Assembly: GCA_031459855.1 (NCBI GenBank)
Contig: JAVKHP010000001.1
Location: 1,346,059-1,410,058, forward strand
Origin: Armatimonadota bacterium
GTDB taxonomy: Bacteria; Sysuimicrobiota; Sysuimicrobiia; Sysuimicrobiales; Humicultoraceae
Length of the DNA: 64,000 nt
Direction: 5' to 3'
Under the pieces are notes generated by a model. It was not told the origin of the DNA and did not search any database. It worked only from the letters and a program-made list of their open reading frames with translations. Shown in pieces: positions 25,175-34,662 of the stretch. The stretch's first letter is position 1. Each line of letters starts with the position of its first letter. The translations under genes were made by a program, and so were the position numbers.

Positions 25175-25916
25175 GCTCCTCCGGGTAGACGACGTGCACA
25201 AGGCGTTCGACGGCTTCCCCGCCGTGCGCGGCGCGCACCTGTCGGTCGAGGCCGGGCGCGTCGTCGCCGTCATCGGCCCCAACGGCGCGGGCAAGACCAC
25301 GCTGTTCAACCTGATCACCGGCGTGCTGACTCCAGACCGCGGCCGCATCGTCTTCGCCGGCGAGGAGATCGGCCGCCTGCCGGCTCACCTCCGCTGCCGG
25401 CGGGGGCTGGGCCGCACCTTCCAGCTCGCCACCGTCTTCCCGCGTCTGACGGTGTTCGCCAACGTGCAGGTCGCGGTGCTGGCCCGCCAGGGGCGTAGCC
25501 GCGAGCTGCTGCGGCCGGCGACGCGCTTCGGCGTGGACGAGACGCGGGCGATCCTCGAGGTCACCGGCCTGCTCGCTCGGGCGGACGAGGTGGCGGGCAC
25601 GCTCTCCCATGGCGACCAGCGGATCCTCGAGATCGCTATCGCACTGGGCAGCCGCCCGCGGCTGCTCGTGCTCGACGAACCCACCGCGGGGATGTCGCCG
25701 GAAGAGACGGCCGCCACCATCGGGCTCATCGGCCGCCTCGCGCGCGAGGGCGGGCTGACGGTGCTCTTCTGCGAGCACGACATGGACGTGGTGTTCTCGG
25801 TCGCCGAGAGCATCATGGTCATGCGGCAGGGCCGCACCATCGTGCAGGACACTCCTGACGCCGTGCGGCGCCACCCCGAGGTGCAGGAGGCGTACCTGGG
25901 GGTCGCCGGTGCCTGA
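25167..25916 (+). CDS. livG: Branched-chain amino acid ABC transporter ATP-binding protein
   Basis: 249 residues. Walker A IGPNGAGKTTLFNLITG, Q-loop RTFQLATVF, Walker B LLVLDEPTAGMSPEE and H-loop FCEHDMDVVF. The signature motif is LSHGDQR instead of LSGGQ or LSYGEQR, which is common in LivG. GTG 25167 lies 6 bp after GGAGG; GTG 25161 would sit directly on the ribosome site. Coupled to LivF by an 8-bp overlap. Confidence 0.92.
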   Translation: MAELLRVDDVHKAFDGFPAVRGAHLSVEAGRVVAVIGPNGAGKTTLFNLITGVLTPDRGRIVFAGEEIGRLPAHLRCRRGLGRTFQLATVFPRLTVFANVQVAVLARQGRSRELLRPATRFGVDETRAILEVTGLLARADEVAGTLSHGDQRILEIAIALGSRPRLLVLDEPTAGMSPEETAATIGLIGRLAREGGLTVLFCEHDMDVVFSVAESIMVMRQGRTIVQDTPDAVRRHPEVQEAYLGVAGA

Positions 25917-26694
25917 GCGACCGCACGCCGCCGTACCGTCGCAGCCAGCCGGGCCACCCCAGCCCGCCGGGGCGCCGCAGCGAGGCGGGGCACCCCAACC
26001 CCTGCTCCTGGTCGAGGACCTCCACGCCTACTACGGGCAGAGCCACGTGCTCTTCGGCGTCTCCCTGCGCGTCGATCGCGGCGAGGTGGTCTTCCTGCTG
26101 GGCCGCAACGGCGCGGGCAAGAGCACCACGCTCAAGAGCATCATGGGTGTCGTGCCGCCCCGACGCGGGCGCGTGTGGTACAAGGGCGAAGACCTCACCG
26201 GGCGGCCGCCCCACGAGATCGCCCGGCGCGGCATCGGGTACGTGCCCGACGACCGGCGCATCTTCGCCGACCTGACCGTGGCCGAGAACCTCGAGATCGC
26301 CACGCGCGACGGTGGCGGGTACTGGACGCTGGGCCGCGTCTTCGAGCTCTTCCCGGTGCTGCGGGAGAAGCAGCGGCACAAGGGCGGCCACCTCAGCGGC
26401 GGCGAGCAGAAGATGCTGGCCATCGCCCGGGCCCTGGTGGGCGACCCCGAACTCCTGCTGCTGGACGAGCCCATGGAAGGCCTGGCGCCGCTGCTGGTGC
26501 GGGCGCTGGAGGAGCGCATCGCGGCGCTCAAGGCCACGGGCCTCACGGTGTTGCTGGCCGAGCAGAACGTCCATGCGGTCCTGCGCCTGGCCGACCGCGG
26601 CTACGTCATCGACGACGGGCGCATCCGCTACGAGGGGACCGTGGCCGACCTGCGGGCGAACGACGAGGTGCGCCGCCGGTACCTGCTGGTGTGA
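25909..26694 (+). CDS. livF: Branched-chain amino acid ABC transporter ATP-binding protein
   Basis: 261 residues. Walker A LGRNGAGKSTTLKSIMG, signature LSGGEQKM, Walker B LLLLDEPMEGLAP, H-loop AEQNVHAV; YVPDDRRIFADLTVAENLE is typical of LivF. Residues 8-30 are an extra Pro/Gln/Gly/Ala stretch with a repeating PQPAGA/PQRGGA pattern. The underlying DNA repeats with a period of about 18 bp, so the N-terminus has been extended by tandem duplication. Confidence 0.92.
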   Translation: MPERPHAAVPSQPAGPPQPAGAPQRGGAPQPLLLVEDLHAYYGQSHVLFGVSLRVDRGEVVFLLGRNGAGKSTTLKSIMGVVPPRRGRVWYKGEDLTGRPPHEIARRGIGYVPDDRRIFADLTVAENLEIATRDGGGYWTLGRVFELFPVLREKQRHKGGHLSGGEQKMLAIARALVGDPELLLLDEPMEGLAPLLVRALEERIAALKATGLTVLLAEQNVHAVLRLADRGYVIDDGRIRYEGTVADLRANDEVRRRYLLV

Positions 26695-26725
26695 GCCGGG
26701 TAGCGCGCGCAGCCGCACCGGGCGT

Positions 26726-26890
26726 CAGGCCGTCCCGCGCGCCGCTGGTGCGCGTCACACCGTCCCGGGTGCCCCCGGCGCGTCACGCCGTTTCGCGCGC
26801 CGTCGGCGCGCGTTCCACCGTCCCGCGCGCCGCCGACGCGTCATGTCGTCCCCGTGGACCGTCGGCACATCACGCCATCCCGCGCGCGCC
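26726..26890. repeat. Six tandem units of 28-30 bp
   Basis: Units start near 26726, 26756, 26784, 26814, 26842 and 26871, each reading roughly CACxCCGTCCCGCGCGCC followed by a GxCGGCGCGT end. The array lies between the convergent livF and Gfo/Idh/MocA genes; the last unit contains the stop codon (26870-26872) of the latter. No gene or U-tailed terminator is visible in it. Confidence 0.75.
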
Positions 26891-28004
26891 CCGACCTGCC
26901 GGGGCCGTCGCGACCGCCTGGGCGGCCTGGTACGCGCACTCCAGGGCAGTGGCCAGGCTTCCCATCGCGGACTCCAGCGCCACGGCCGGTGGCCGGCCCT
27001 GCGCGATGGCGTCGAGCACGTCGACGACCAGCGCGGCCACCGCGTCGCGGAAGACGTCCTCCTTGGTGCCGGGGAGCGTCTGACGGAGCTCCACCGTCCA
27101 CGGCCGGAACAGGGTGCGCCCCTTGCCCATGAGGTTGCGGTCGTACTGCGCGGTGGCCCGCACGGCGTCGGCGCCCAGGGCCTGCACCAGTGCGGGGATC
27201 TCGTCTTCTTCCAGTAGCGCCACCCCCCTCCAGGCGCAGCGGCACCCAGCCGTGCAGCTCCACGACCCCGCGGTCGAACACCAGGCGCACGACGGTGCGC
27301 TCGATCTCGTAGGGGCGGTCGAACGAGTGGCAGAACGTGGCGAAGATGGCGCCCGGGTATTCGACGGCGCAGTAGGCCCGGTCGACCGGCCCGTCAGGGC
27401 GCTGGTAGATGCGCGCCAGGAGCACCGCGGGGCGCCCCAGCAGCTGCTCGAAGACGTCGAAGAAGTGGACGCCGTGTTCCACGAAGATGCCGCCAGAGCG
27501 CGCCGGGTCCCAGAACCAGTGGCTGGGCGCCAGCGGCTCGTCGCTGGCCAGGTTGTCCACGGCCACGCGGGTGAGGGCGCCCAGCGCGCGGGTGGCAAGC
27601 AGGCGGCCGACCGCGCGGTAGAGCGGGTTGAAGCGCATGTGGTAGTCGACAGCCACCACCCGTCCGGCGTCGGCCGCCAGGCGGCAGAGGCGGTCGCAGT
27701 CGGCGAGGGTCAGCACGGGCGGCTTCTCCAGCAGCACGTGCTTGCCGGCGGCAAGCGCCGCCGCGGCCATCTCGGCGTGCAGGTATGGCGGCGACGCCAC
27801 CACCACGAGGTCCACCGGGGCCTGCGCCAGCATCGCCCGGTAGTCGGCGCTCCAGTAGGGGATGCCGTAGCGCGCGGCGGTGGCCTGCGCCGTCGCCTCC
27901 ACCGAGCCGACCACGGCGGTCAGGGTCACGTCCTCCACCGTCCGGAGCGTCTCGATCAGGAACCGGCCGTACCGGCCGGCGCCGATGATGCCCACGCGGG
28001 TCAT
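26870..28004 (-). pseudogene. Gfo/Idh/MocA family oxidoreductase, frameshifted at a G6/C6 run
   Basis: NAD(P)-dependent sugar-type dehydrogenase. The amino-terminal VGIIGAGRYGRFLIE Rossmann motif, LLEKPPVLTLADCDRL (the EKP motif) and DYHMRFNPLY are intact. After about residue 258 (VPLRLEG) the frame breaks, and the C-terminus (VALLEEDEIPALVQALGAD onward) continues one base out of phase to 26870. Removing one base from the C6 run at 27223-27228 gives one 377-residue reading frame of normal length. ATG 28004 has a perfect AAGGAGGT. It may be a recent mutation, a sequencing error in a homopolymer or, less likely, programmed slippage. It diverges from the ROK-regulated operon and probably served the same pathway. 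Confidence 0.85.
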
Positions 28005-28224
28005 GTGCGGACCTCCTTGCCCACGACTGCACACGGACAGCAAGCGTCTGCGGACTCCCCACACTATGGTACGCGACGGCATGGCGCGCGGGGACGTTGC
28101 GAGTACCGCGAAGTTGCCATAGCGCATCTCCCAAATCTGCCGACCTTGCAGACGAGGTGCGCCGTCATGAGACGCGCGCCTTCCGGGGAAGCGCCACCAT
28201 CTACGTCCAGGGCGCGAGGTTCTC

Positions 28225-28265
28225 TTGACGGTGGCCGAGACTTTCTTATAGCCTTTGTTATAAGA
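28225..28265 (+). promoter_or_regulatory. Promoter and operator of the ROK-led operon
   Basis: TTGACG (28225-28230), 16-bp spacer, TATAGC (28247-28252). Overlapping its -10 is a 7-bp inverted repeat, TCTTATA (28244-28250) and TATAAGA (28259-28265), with an 8-nt gap. The AT-rich dyad stands out in GC-rich DNA and sits where an autorepressing ROK protein would bind. The rest of 28005-28293 shows no gene. Confidence 0.6.
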
Positions 28266-28293
28266 TAAAACGAAAGTCGCGGCAGGCGGGGCG

Positions 28294-29502
28294 GTGCTGG
28301 GAGTGCGACGGTCCGAAACCAAGTCACGCTCGTGGAGCGGCCGCCCTCCCGCCGACCTGCCCTCCAACTCCCTGCGCATCCTCAGCGCCCTGCGAGGGCG
28401 TGCCCGCTCCGCCGCGGAGCTCGAACGAGCCACCGGCTTCAGCCAGCTCACCGTCCGGCGCCATGTGGAGGCGCTCCAGCGGCAGGGGCTGGTGGCCCTG
28501 GCGGGTTTCGGACGGTCGAACGGGGGCCGGCAGCCGCGTCTCTTCAAACTGGTGTCAGACAGCCGTCTGGCGCTGGCCATCCACCTGCAGTTTCCCGGGG
28601 CCAGCGTGGCCACCGTGGGGCTGGACGGCAGGATCGTCGCCGCGCGGCATGTCCCCGTGGACGGCGCTGAAGATCCCGTGACGGTGCTGCACCGGCTTGC
28701 CGATGCCGCGGAGTCCCTTGTGCGACGGGTGTCGAGAGGACGGCTGATCGGCCTCGGCGTGGCGCTGCCCGGATACGCAGATCTAACGCGGGGAATTGCG
28801 TTGCGCATCGGGCGGGCATCCGCCTGGAGGGACGTTCCTGTCACTGATAGCCTGTCCCGGCGGCTGGGTCTCGCCGCGTGCCTGGTGCACGATACAGCCG
28901 CCATGGCGCTCGCCGAGTCCGAGGTCGGCGATGCCCGCGGACAGCAGCACTTCGCGTTCGTGCTGGCCGAAGAGGGCGTAAGCGCCGGGTTGTTCCTGGA
29001 CGGCACGGTCTATCAGGGCGCGTTTGGCAACGCCGGCCTCCTCGGCCACATGACGGTCAGGCCGGCTGGTCGCCTGTGCTTGTGCGGCAGCGCAGGGTGT
29101 GTGGAGGCCTACGCCTCCGTGCGCGCGCTGGTAGAGCGGTCCCTGGAGCTCGGCGTGGAGACCGCCGGGGCCCCGCCTTCGCATCGCGACGTGATCCGGT
29201 TTGCGCTGGATGGGCGGGAGCCCTTCCGAACCGTGCTGGACGAGGCCTTGAACCTCCTCGGCATCGCGATCGCCAACTTGGCAAAGATCCTGGAGGTCCG
29301 CACGGTCTTCGTGGGCGGCTATCCAGCCACCCTGCCAGAAGCGGTCCGCCAGCAGGTCTTCGATGTGGCGCGCGCGCACCTCCAGCCCCCGCTGCGAGGC
29401 AACTTCGAGATCCGCTACAGCCGCGTCCGCGATGCCGGGCTGGTCGGTGCGGCTATTCCTGTGATTCGTCGGTTCATGGGAACCCCGGTGGCCACGCGAT
29501 GA
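28294..29502 (+). CDS. ROK-family transcriptional repressor (NagC/XylR type)
   Basis: 402 residues. N-terminal winged helix (about 25-85) with ELERATGFSQLTVRRHVEALQ; C-terminal ROK sugar-kinase fold from about 90. It includes the zinc motif LCLCGSAGCVEAY near 265, which stabilises ROK proteins. The kinase ATP loop (DLGGT) is degenerate, as usual in repressors. GTG 28294 is the only plausible start near the domain. Its stop overlaps the next gene (ATGA). ROK repressors release DNA on binding a sugar or sugar phosphate, so the operon probably handles a carbohydrate-like compound. Confidence 0.9.
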   Translation: MLGVRRSETKSRSWSGRPPADLPSNSLRILSALRGRARSAAELERATGFSQLTVRRHVEALQRQGLVALAGFGRSNGGRQPRLFKLVSDSRLALAIHLQFPGASVATVGLDGRIVAARHVPVDGAEDPVTVLHRLADAAESLVRRVSRGRLIGLGVALPGYADLTRGIALRIGRASAWRDVPVTDSLSRRLGLAACLVHDTAAMALAESEVGDARGQQHFAFVLAEEGVSAGLFLDGTVYQGAFGNAGLLGHMTVRPAGRLCLCGSAGCVEAYASVRALVERSLELGVETAGAPPSHRDVIRFALDGREPFRTVLDEALNLLGIAIANLAKILEVRTVFVGGYPATLPEAVRQQVFDVARAHLQPPLRGNFEIRYSRVRDAGLVGAAIPVIRRFMGTPVATR

Positions 29503-31265
29503 GCGCCATGGAGGCTACGCTCCTCGGCCCCGATCGTGTCCGCGCTGGCGGTCAGACGCGGGTGGAGCTGCGACTGCGCATGCGCGAGCCGCTGGAGGCC
29601 GGGGCATCCATACGTCTACGCGTGCCGCTGGGCTGGACGCCTCCCTCGCTGGAGGGCGGGGCCGGGTTGACCCGCTGGCACGTGGCCGGCCGTGCGCTGG
29701 TGCTGGGCGAAGTCGTGCGCCGGCGCCACCTGCAATTGAACGTGACCGGTGGCCGCCTCCGTCCTGGCGACGAGATCGTGGTCACCTACGGCGCTGGCCC
29801 TGAAGGGGCCACGGTGCAGCCGTGGGTGACCGATGCGCCGTGCGCGTTCGAGGTCGAGGTCTGCCGGCACAACGAGCGACGCTACGGTCCAGGTGGTTCG
29901 ATTCCCATCGCCGTGGACCCAGGTCCACCGGCATACCTGCATGTCGTGGCGCCGTCGGGCGCGCGCCCCGGCATCGAGGTTGCCATCCGCGTGCGGGTGC
30001 TTGATGCGTTCGGTAACCTCTGCCAGGCCTGCGAGACCGACGCGCTGGTGGCCGGGATGCACTCCCTCCGCGTTCAGCGCGGGTGCGGCGAGGTGCACGT
30101 CCCCTTCCCCACGGCGGGTGTCTACCGGGTTGACGTCGCGCTCCGCGATCCGGATCTGTCGGGACGCTCGAACCCGTGCAGGGTCGCGCGGGACGCGCCC
30201 GCGATCTGGTGGGGCGATCCCCACGTGCACACCACGCTCTCCGACGGGGTGGCGTCGCCCGACTTCGCTCTGGCCTACGGGCGAGACGTTGCGTGTCTGG
30301 ACTTCACCGCCATCACCGATCACGACGTCGAATACCATCACGCCTGGTTTACCAGGCGGTGTCAGCGTCTGACGGACGAGGCGTGGGCGGCGCTGGCCGA
30401 GACCATCGGTCGGTACCGCACCGGGGGGCGGTTCGCGGTCCTGCGGGGGTACGAGTGGACCGGGCGCCCGTACGGGGACCGGTGCGTCTACCTGTGGTCC
30501 GATGGAAGCGCCATCTGTCGGTACGAACCGAATGACGCTGCCACACCGGCGGAACTGTGGCAAACGCTACGACGAAGGGCGCCCCACCAGGCACTGGTGG
30601 TCCCTCACACCCCTGCATCCGGTTTCATGGGGACAGACTGGACCGAGCACGACGACGAGCTGGAGCCCCTCGTGGAGATCTACTCCATGCACGGAGCGTC
30701 AGAGTGTGCCGGCGGCCCCGCAGAGATGATCGGGGCAGTGCCGGGCCGATACGTCCGCGACGCGCTCGCCCGAGGGTACCGCATGGGGTTCGTGGCGGGC
30801 GGCGACATGCACAGCAGCCAGCCGGGCAACCCGGTCCTGGCCGTCGGCCCGTATCGCACGCTACGTTTCAAGCCGGGCCTGACCGCGGTCGTCGCCGATC
30901 GCCTCGATGAGCGGGCCATCCTGGATGCCATGCGAGATCGGCGGACATACGCGACCACCGGTGCTCGCATCCTGCTGCAGTTTTCGGTGAACGGCGTGCC
31001 ACTGGGTGGCCAGCTCGCCCTTGGTGCTGACGGGCCGGTCGTGGTGCACGGAACCATCCACGGAACGGCTGCGCTGGCCGAGGTGGCCGTGGTCCGGGAC
31101 GGCGCGCCTGCGTACGTGGCGCGCCCCCTGCAGGAGGATGCCGAGATCCGTTGGGAGGATCCGGCGCCCGTCGGGGGAGGGGGCGGTTCGTATTACTACC
31201 TGCGTGCAATCCAGGTCGATGGTGAGGTGGCCTGGTCGAGTCCTGTCTGGGTGAACCGCCCGTGA
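29499..31265 (+). CDS. CehA/McbA-family PHP metallohydrolase with N-terminal beta-sandwich domain
   Basis: 588 residues, no signal peptide. Residues 1-230 look like a beta-rich, Ig-like accessory region. From about 232 a PHP-type metal site appears: WGDPHVHTTLSDG, TAITDHDVEYHH, VVPHTPASGFMG, and later VAGGDMHSSQPGNP; ILDAMRDRRTYATTGARI is a family hallmark. A C-terminal beta domain follows. Characterised relatives include carbaryl hydrolases and phosphoesterases; the natural substrate here is unknown. Coupled on both sides by start-stop overlaps. Confidence 0.82.
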   Translation: MSAMEATLLGPDRVRAGGQTRVELRLRMREPLEAGASIRLRVPLGWTPPSLEGGAGLTRWHVAGRALVLGEVVRRRHLQLNVTGGRLRPGDEIVVTYGAGPEGATVQPWVTDAPCAFEVEVCRHNERRYGPGGSIPIAVDPGPPAYLHVVAPSGARPGIEVAIRVRVLDAFGNLCQACETDALVAGMHSLRVQRGCGEVHVPFPTAGVYRVDVALRDPDLSGRSNPCRVARDAPAIWWGDPHVHTTLSDGVASPDFALAYGRDVACLDFTAITDHDVEYHHAWFTRRCQRLTDEAWAALAETIGRYRTGGRFAVLRGYEWTGRPYGDRCVYLWSDGSAICRYEPNDAATPAELWQTLRRRAPHQALVVPHTPASGFMGTDWTEHDDELEPLVEIYSMHGASECAGGPAEMIGAVPGRYVRDALARGYRMGFVAGGDMHSSQPGNPVLAVGPYRTLRFKPGLTAVVADRLDERAILDAMRDRRTYATTGARILLQFSVNGVPLGGQLALGADGPVVVHGTIHGTAALAEVAVVRDGAPAYVARPLQEDAEIRWEDPAPVGGGGGSYYYLRAIQVDGEVAWSSPVWVNRP

Positions 31266-32290
31266 TGGGCGGTCGGCGCGATCCACGCGCGGCGCATCCC
31301 CTGGCAGCGTGCGATACGGGCACCGCAGCGGACCGGGGGATCGTGGTCGGGATTGACCTCGGCGGCACGAAGGTGGCGATCGGTCTCGTGTCTCGCTCTG
31401 GGGATGTCGACAGGTTCCGCAGCCGCCCGACGCTGGCCGCGGACGGCGCGGGCGCCGTAGTGGGCCGGCTTGCCGCGCTGGTGCGTGAGGTGGTCGCCAC
31501 CTTGCCGGGCGGAATGGGAGCCGTGGCGGGTGTCGGGCTGGCCACCCCGGGCATCGTGGACGGCCACACCGGCACGGTGCGCTACGCGACGCCAGCCCTC
31601 CCGGGCTGGACGGGCCTGGCGTTGGGGCCGCGTCTCGCCGAGATTCTCGGTCTGCCGGTGTTCGTACACAACGACGGGCACGCGGCGGCGGTCGGCGAAT
31701 GGACGGTTGGCGCGGCAGCGGGTGCGGCGGACGCTGTCGTGGTCGTCCTCGGCACCGGGATCGGCGGCGGGATCATTGCTGGCGGTCGCCTCCTGCGGGG
31801 ACACCTGGGCAGTGCAGGCAGGATAGGCCACCTGAGCGTCGAGGCTGGCGGTCGGCGCTGTTGGTGTGGAGCGCGGGGCTGCATCGAGCAGTACGCGTCT
31901 GGGTCGGCCGTGGCGCGTGACGCACAGGCCGCCATCGATGGCGGCGGGGCCACGGCGTTGCGTGCGGTGCGGCGGCCGCTGACGGCAGCCGATGTGGTGC
32001 GAGCCGCCAGGCGCAAAGACCGGCTGGCCCTTGGGCTCCTGTCCGAGGCCGGACGACACCTGGGTGTGGCGCTGGTGTCAGTGGTGAACATGCTGAACCC
32101 ACAGGTCATCGTGGTCGGCGGCGGCCTCGCGGAGGCGGGCCAGTTGCTCCTCGGCTCCGCTGAGGAGGTCCTCCGCGAGAGGTTGCCGGCTCCGGTCTGG
32201 GCCTCCGTCGAGGTCCGCCCCTCGACCCTGGGGTATCGCGCGGCAGTGGCCGGAGCCGGCCTGCTGGCGTGGGAGCGCCTTCGGGCATGA
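31265..32290 (+). CDS. ROK-family sugar kinase (glucokinase-like)
   Basis: 341 residues. ATP loop [14 protein letters not shown] near 25, catalytic Asp in [13 protein letters not shown], zinc site [19 protein letters not shown] with the downstream IEQYASG. Unlike the upstream ROK repressor it has no HTH and retains all kinase motifs, so it should phosphorylate a hexose or amino sugar. ATG 31265 overlaps the previous stop (TGATG); GTG 31262 is an alternative. The stop overlaps the ATPase gene. Confidence 0.9.
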   Translation: MGGRRDPRAAHPLAACDTGTAADRGIVVGIDLGGTKVAIGLVSRSGDVDRFRSRPTLAADGAGAVVGRLAALVREVVATLPGGMGAVAGVGLATPGIVDGHTGTVRYATPALPGWTGLALGPRLAEILGLPVFVHNDGHAAAVGEWTVGAAAGAADAVVVVLGTGIGGGIIAGGRLLRGHLGSAGRIGHLSVEAGGRRCWCGARGCIEQYASGSAVARDAQAAIDGGGATALRAVRRPLTAADVVRAARRKDRLALGLLSEAGRHLGVALVSVVNMLNPQVIVVGGGLAEAGQLLLGSAEEVLRERLPAPVWASVEVRPSTLGYRAAVAGAGLLAWERLRA

Positions 32291-33048
32291 GTCGCTTGAC
32301 GGCGGGTCCCAAGATCGTCGTGAGCCATGTCACCCACCGGTTCCCCGCGGAGGAGGCCGAGCGGGGGCTGGCTCTCCAGGATGTCAGCCTGACCATCGCG
32401 CCCAACGAGTTCGTGGCCGTGGTCGGGCGCAGCGGATGCGGCAAGACGACGCTGCTCAACCTGATCGCGGGGTTGCTGCGGCCCACAGCAGGCGAGGTGC
32501 GCGTAGACGGCCGCCCGGTAGAGGGCCCCGGTCCCGATCGCGGCATGGTGTTCCAACACTCGGCGCTTTTCCCGTGGTTGACCGCGATTCAGAACGTAGA
32601 ATTCGGCCCGCGCAACCTGGGCGTGCCACCGGACCGCCGCCGCGCACTGGCACGGGAGCTCATCGACCTGGTGCGGCTTCGCGGGTTCGAGAACCGGTAT
32701 CCGCGAGAGCTGTCTGGCGGCATGAAGCAGCGCGTGGCCATCGCCCGGGCGCTCGCCACCGACCCGGAGATCCTCTTGATGGACGAGCCGTTTGGCGCCC
32801 TCGACGAGCTCACACGGGCCGAAATGCAGGAAGAGTTGCTCCGCATCTGGGAAGCACGCCGCAAGACAGTGGTCTTCGTGACCCACAGCATCATGGAAGC
32901 GATCTACCTGTCGGATCGCGTGATCGTCCTGAGCCCCCACCCGGGCCGGGTCCGCAAGGAAGTGCCCATCGCCCTCCCGCGGCCCCGCCAGCGCTCGTCC
33001 GGCGCGTTCATGGCCTACTACGAGGAGATCCATGGCAGCATCTTCTAG
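32287..33048 (+). CDS. ABC transporter ATP-binding protein (TauB/SsuB type)
   Basis: 253 residues. Walker [40 protein letters not shown] (typical of the nitrate/sulfonate/taurine class), signature [15 protein letters not shown], Walker [18 protein letters not shown]-loop [18 protein letters not shown] 32287 overlaps the kinase stop. It energises the two permeases that follow. Confidence 0.93.
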   Translation: MSRLTAGPKIVVSHVTHRFPAEEAERGLALQDVSLTIAPNEFVAVVGRSGCGKTTLLNLIAGLLRPTAGEVRVDGRPVEGPGPDRGMVFQHSALFPWLTAIQNVEFGPRNLGVPPDRRRALARELIDLVRLRGFENRYPRELSGGMKQRVAIARALATDPEILLMDEPFGALDELTRAEMQEELLRIWEARRKTVVFVTHSIMEAIYLSDRVIVLSPHPGRVRKEVPIALPRPRQRSSGAFMAYYEEIHGSIF

Positions 33049-33853
33049 GCCCCAGGTGGTGAGCCGCAGCGGGAGTGCCCAGCGCATGGTGGGGGTGCTC
33101 ACCATCGCCACGTTGCTGGTCGCCTGGGAGGTCGCGGGCCGCGCTGGCATGCTCAGCCCGTACCACTTCCCGCGGCCATCGCGCCTGCTGGCCACCCTCG
33201 GGGATCTGGTCGTGGTCGGGTTTCCGGTGGGGGTGACCGTCTGGCAACACGTGGGAGCCACGGTGGCGCGGATCGTGCAGGGATACGTCCTGGCCGCGGT
33301 GCTGGCGATTCCGACCGGGTTGGTGGTGGGCGGTACGCCTGCGCTCGACCAGGCCTCGGCACCGGTCATCACGTTCGCCCGTTCGGTGGCCACGATCAGC
33401 TTGCTGCCCCTGGCGGTGGCGTGGTTTGGGGTGGGGGAGCTGGCTCGAGTGCTGCTCATTGCCTACGGATGCTTCTGGGTCATCCTGACCAACGTGATCG
33501 AGGGCGTCAAGTCCGTAGACCGGGAGCTGATCCGGGCGGGCCGCGTCTTGGGTGCCTCGCCCCGACAGGTATTCACCCGCGTGGTGCTCCCGGCTTCGAC
33601 TCCTCGGATCTTCGCGGGCATGAAGGTCGCTTTGGGCCTGGCCTTCATGGTCATCGTGGGCGTGGAGATGATCGGGACGATCAAGGGTCTGGGCGCCCTG
33701 ATCATGGAGGCGCGCACCTTCTACCGCAGTGACGCGGCCATGGTCGGTATGGTGTTCATCGCCCTGTTCGGCTACACGTTGTCCCGCCTGCTCGACAGGC
33801 TGGAGCGCAGCCTCCTGCCGTGGAGCGCGGGTGTGGAGGAGACGGGACGGTGA
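33032..33853 (+). CDS. ABC transporter permease (TauC/SsuC type) 1
   Basis: 273 residues with about six hydrophobic segments. The EAA-type coupling loop is [25 protein letters not shown], and [16 protein letters not shown] near the front is typical. Overlaps the ATPase gene by 17 bp and the second permease by 4 bp. Most Tau/Ssu systems have one permease gene acting as a homodimer; two distinct ones suggest a heterodimer, as in some pyrimidine or riboflavin transporters. Confidence 0.92.
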   Translation: MAASSRPQVVSRSGSAQRMVGVLTIATLLVAWEVAGRAGMLSPYHFPRPSRLLATLGDLVVVGFPVGVTVWQHVGATVARIVQGYVLAAVLAIPTGLVVGGTPALDQASAPVITFARSVATISLLPLAVAWFGVGELARVLLIAYGCFWVILTNVIEGVKSVDRELIRAGRVLGASPRQVFTRVVLPASTPRIFAGMKVALGLAFMVIVGVEMIGTIKGLGALIMEARTFYRSDAAMVGMVFIALFGYTLSRLLDRLERSLLPWSAGVEETGR

Positions 33854-34620
33854 GCACGCGCCACGCCAGCCGCCGCATCGGGGTGTCGTGGTCCGGGGTC
33901 GGTGCCGTCCTGGTGGTCTGGCAGGCGGTATCCACCTCCGGGGTGATCGATCCGGTCGTCTTTCCCGGCCCGGTGGAGGTGGTATGGGCCGCGCTGACGC
34001 TGGCACCGCCCGAGCGGGTCCTCGTCCATGTCCGCAGCAGCCTGGTGCGCATCGTCTGGGGGTTTGCGCTTGGCGCCGGGTTGGGCGTGCTCATCGGTGT
34101 GGCGTCGGGGTGGTACCGACGGCTGGGCCACGTGCTGCGGGCGCCCATCGAACTGCTGCGGCCGATTCCGCCGCTGGCGTGGATTCCCATGGCCATCATC
34201 TGGTTTGGGCTCGGCGAAGCGTCGAAGGTCTTCATCATCTTCCTGGGCGCGTTCTTTCCGGTCGTGACCAACGCCCACAAGGGGATGATCGGCATCGACC
34301 CGGACCTGTTCCGCGCCGCCCAGACGCTGGGGGTGCGCGGCTGGCGGTTGCTCCTGCGCGTCGCGCTGCCGGCCGTGCTGCCGGACCTCGCCACGGGCGT
34401 CCGCGTCGGGTGGAGCCTCAGCTTTGGCGCCCTGGTCGCTGCTGAACTCATCGCCGCCGATCGCGGCCTGGGCTTCATGATCATGAACGCCCGCGAGCTG
34501 GGCCAGATCAGCGTGATCATGTACGGCATCATCGTGATTGGTGCACTGAACTTTCTCACCGACTGGTTGATGCGGGAACTGCTGTTCAAGCGGCGGTTGC
34601 GCTGGCATTTTGGGGCGTAA
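33850..34620 (+). CDS. ABC transporter permease (TauC/SsuC type) 2
   Basis: 256 residues, about six hydrophobic segments. VVFPGPVEVVWAALTL near the front; LRPIPPLAWIPMAIIWFGLGEASKVFII and LFRAAQTLGVRGWRLLLRVALPAVLP (coupling loop) identify the class. GTG 33850 overlaps the previous stop. Clearly different in sequence from permease 1, so it is not a recent duplicate. Confidence 0.92.
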   Translation: MSTRHASRRIGVSWSGVGAVLVVWQAVSTSGVIDPVVFPGPVEVVWAALTLAPPERVLVHVRSSLVRIVWGFALGAGLGVLIGVASGWYRRLGHVLRAPIELLRPIPPLAWIPMAIIWFGLGEASKVFIIFLGAFFPVVTNAHKGMIGIDPDLFRAAQTLGVRGWRLLLRVALPAVLPDLATGVRVGWSLSFGALVAAELIAADRGLGFMIMNARELGQISVIMYGIIVIGALNFLTDWLMRELLFKRRLRWHFGA

Positions 34621-34662
34621 CGAGCACGAGGGTAGCAGCAAGACGACGAGGAGGGATGGCCG

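Noticed and set aside
26726-26890. Regular 29-bp repeats as a CRISPR array
   Set aside because: Units are contiguous with no unique spacers and diverge along their whole length; no cas genes are present.
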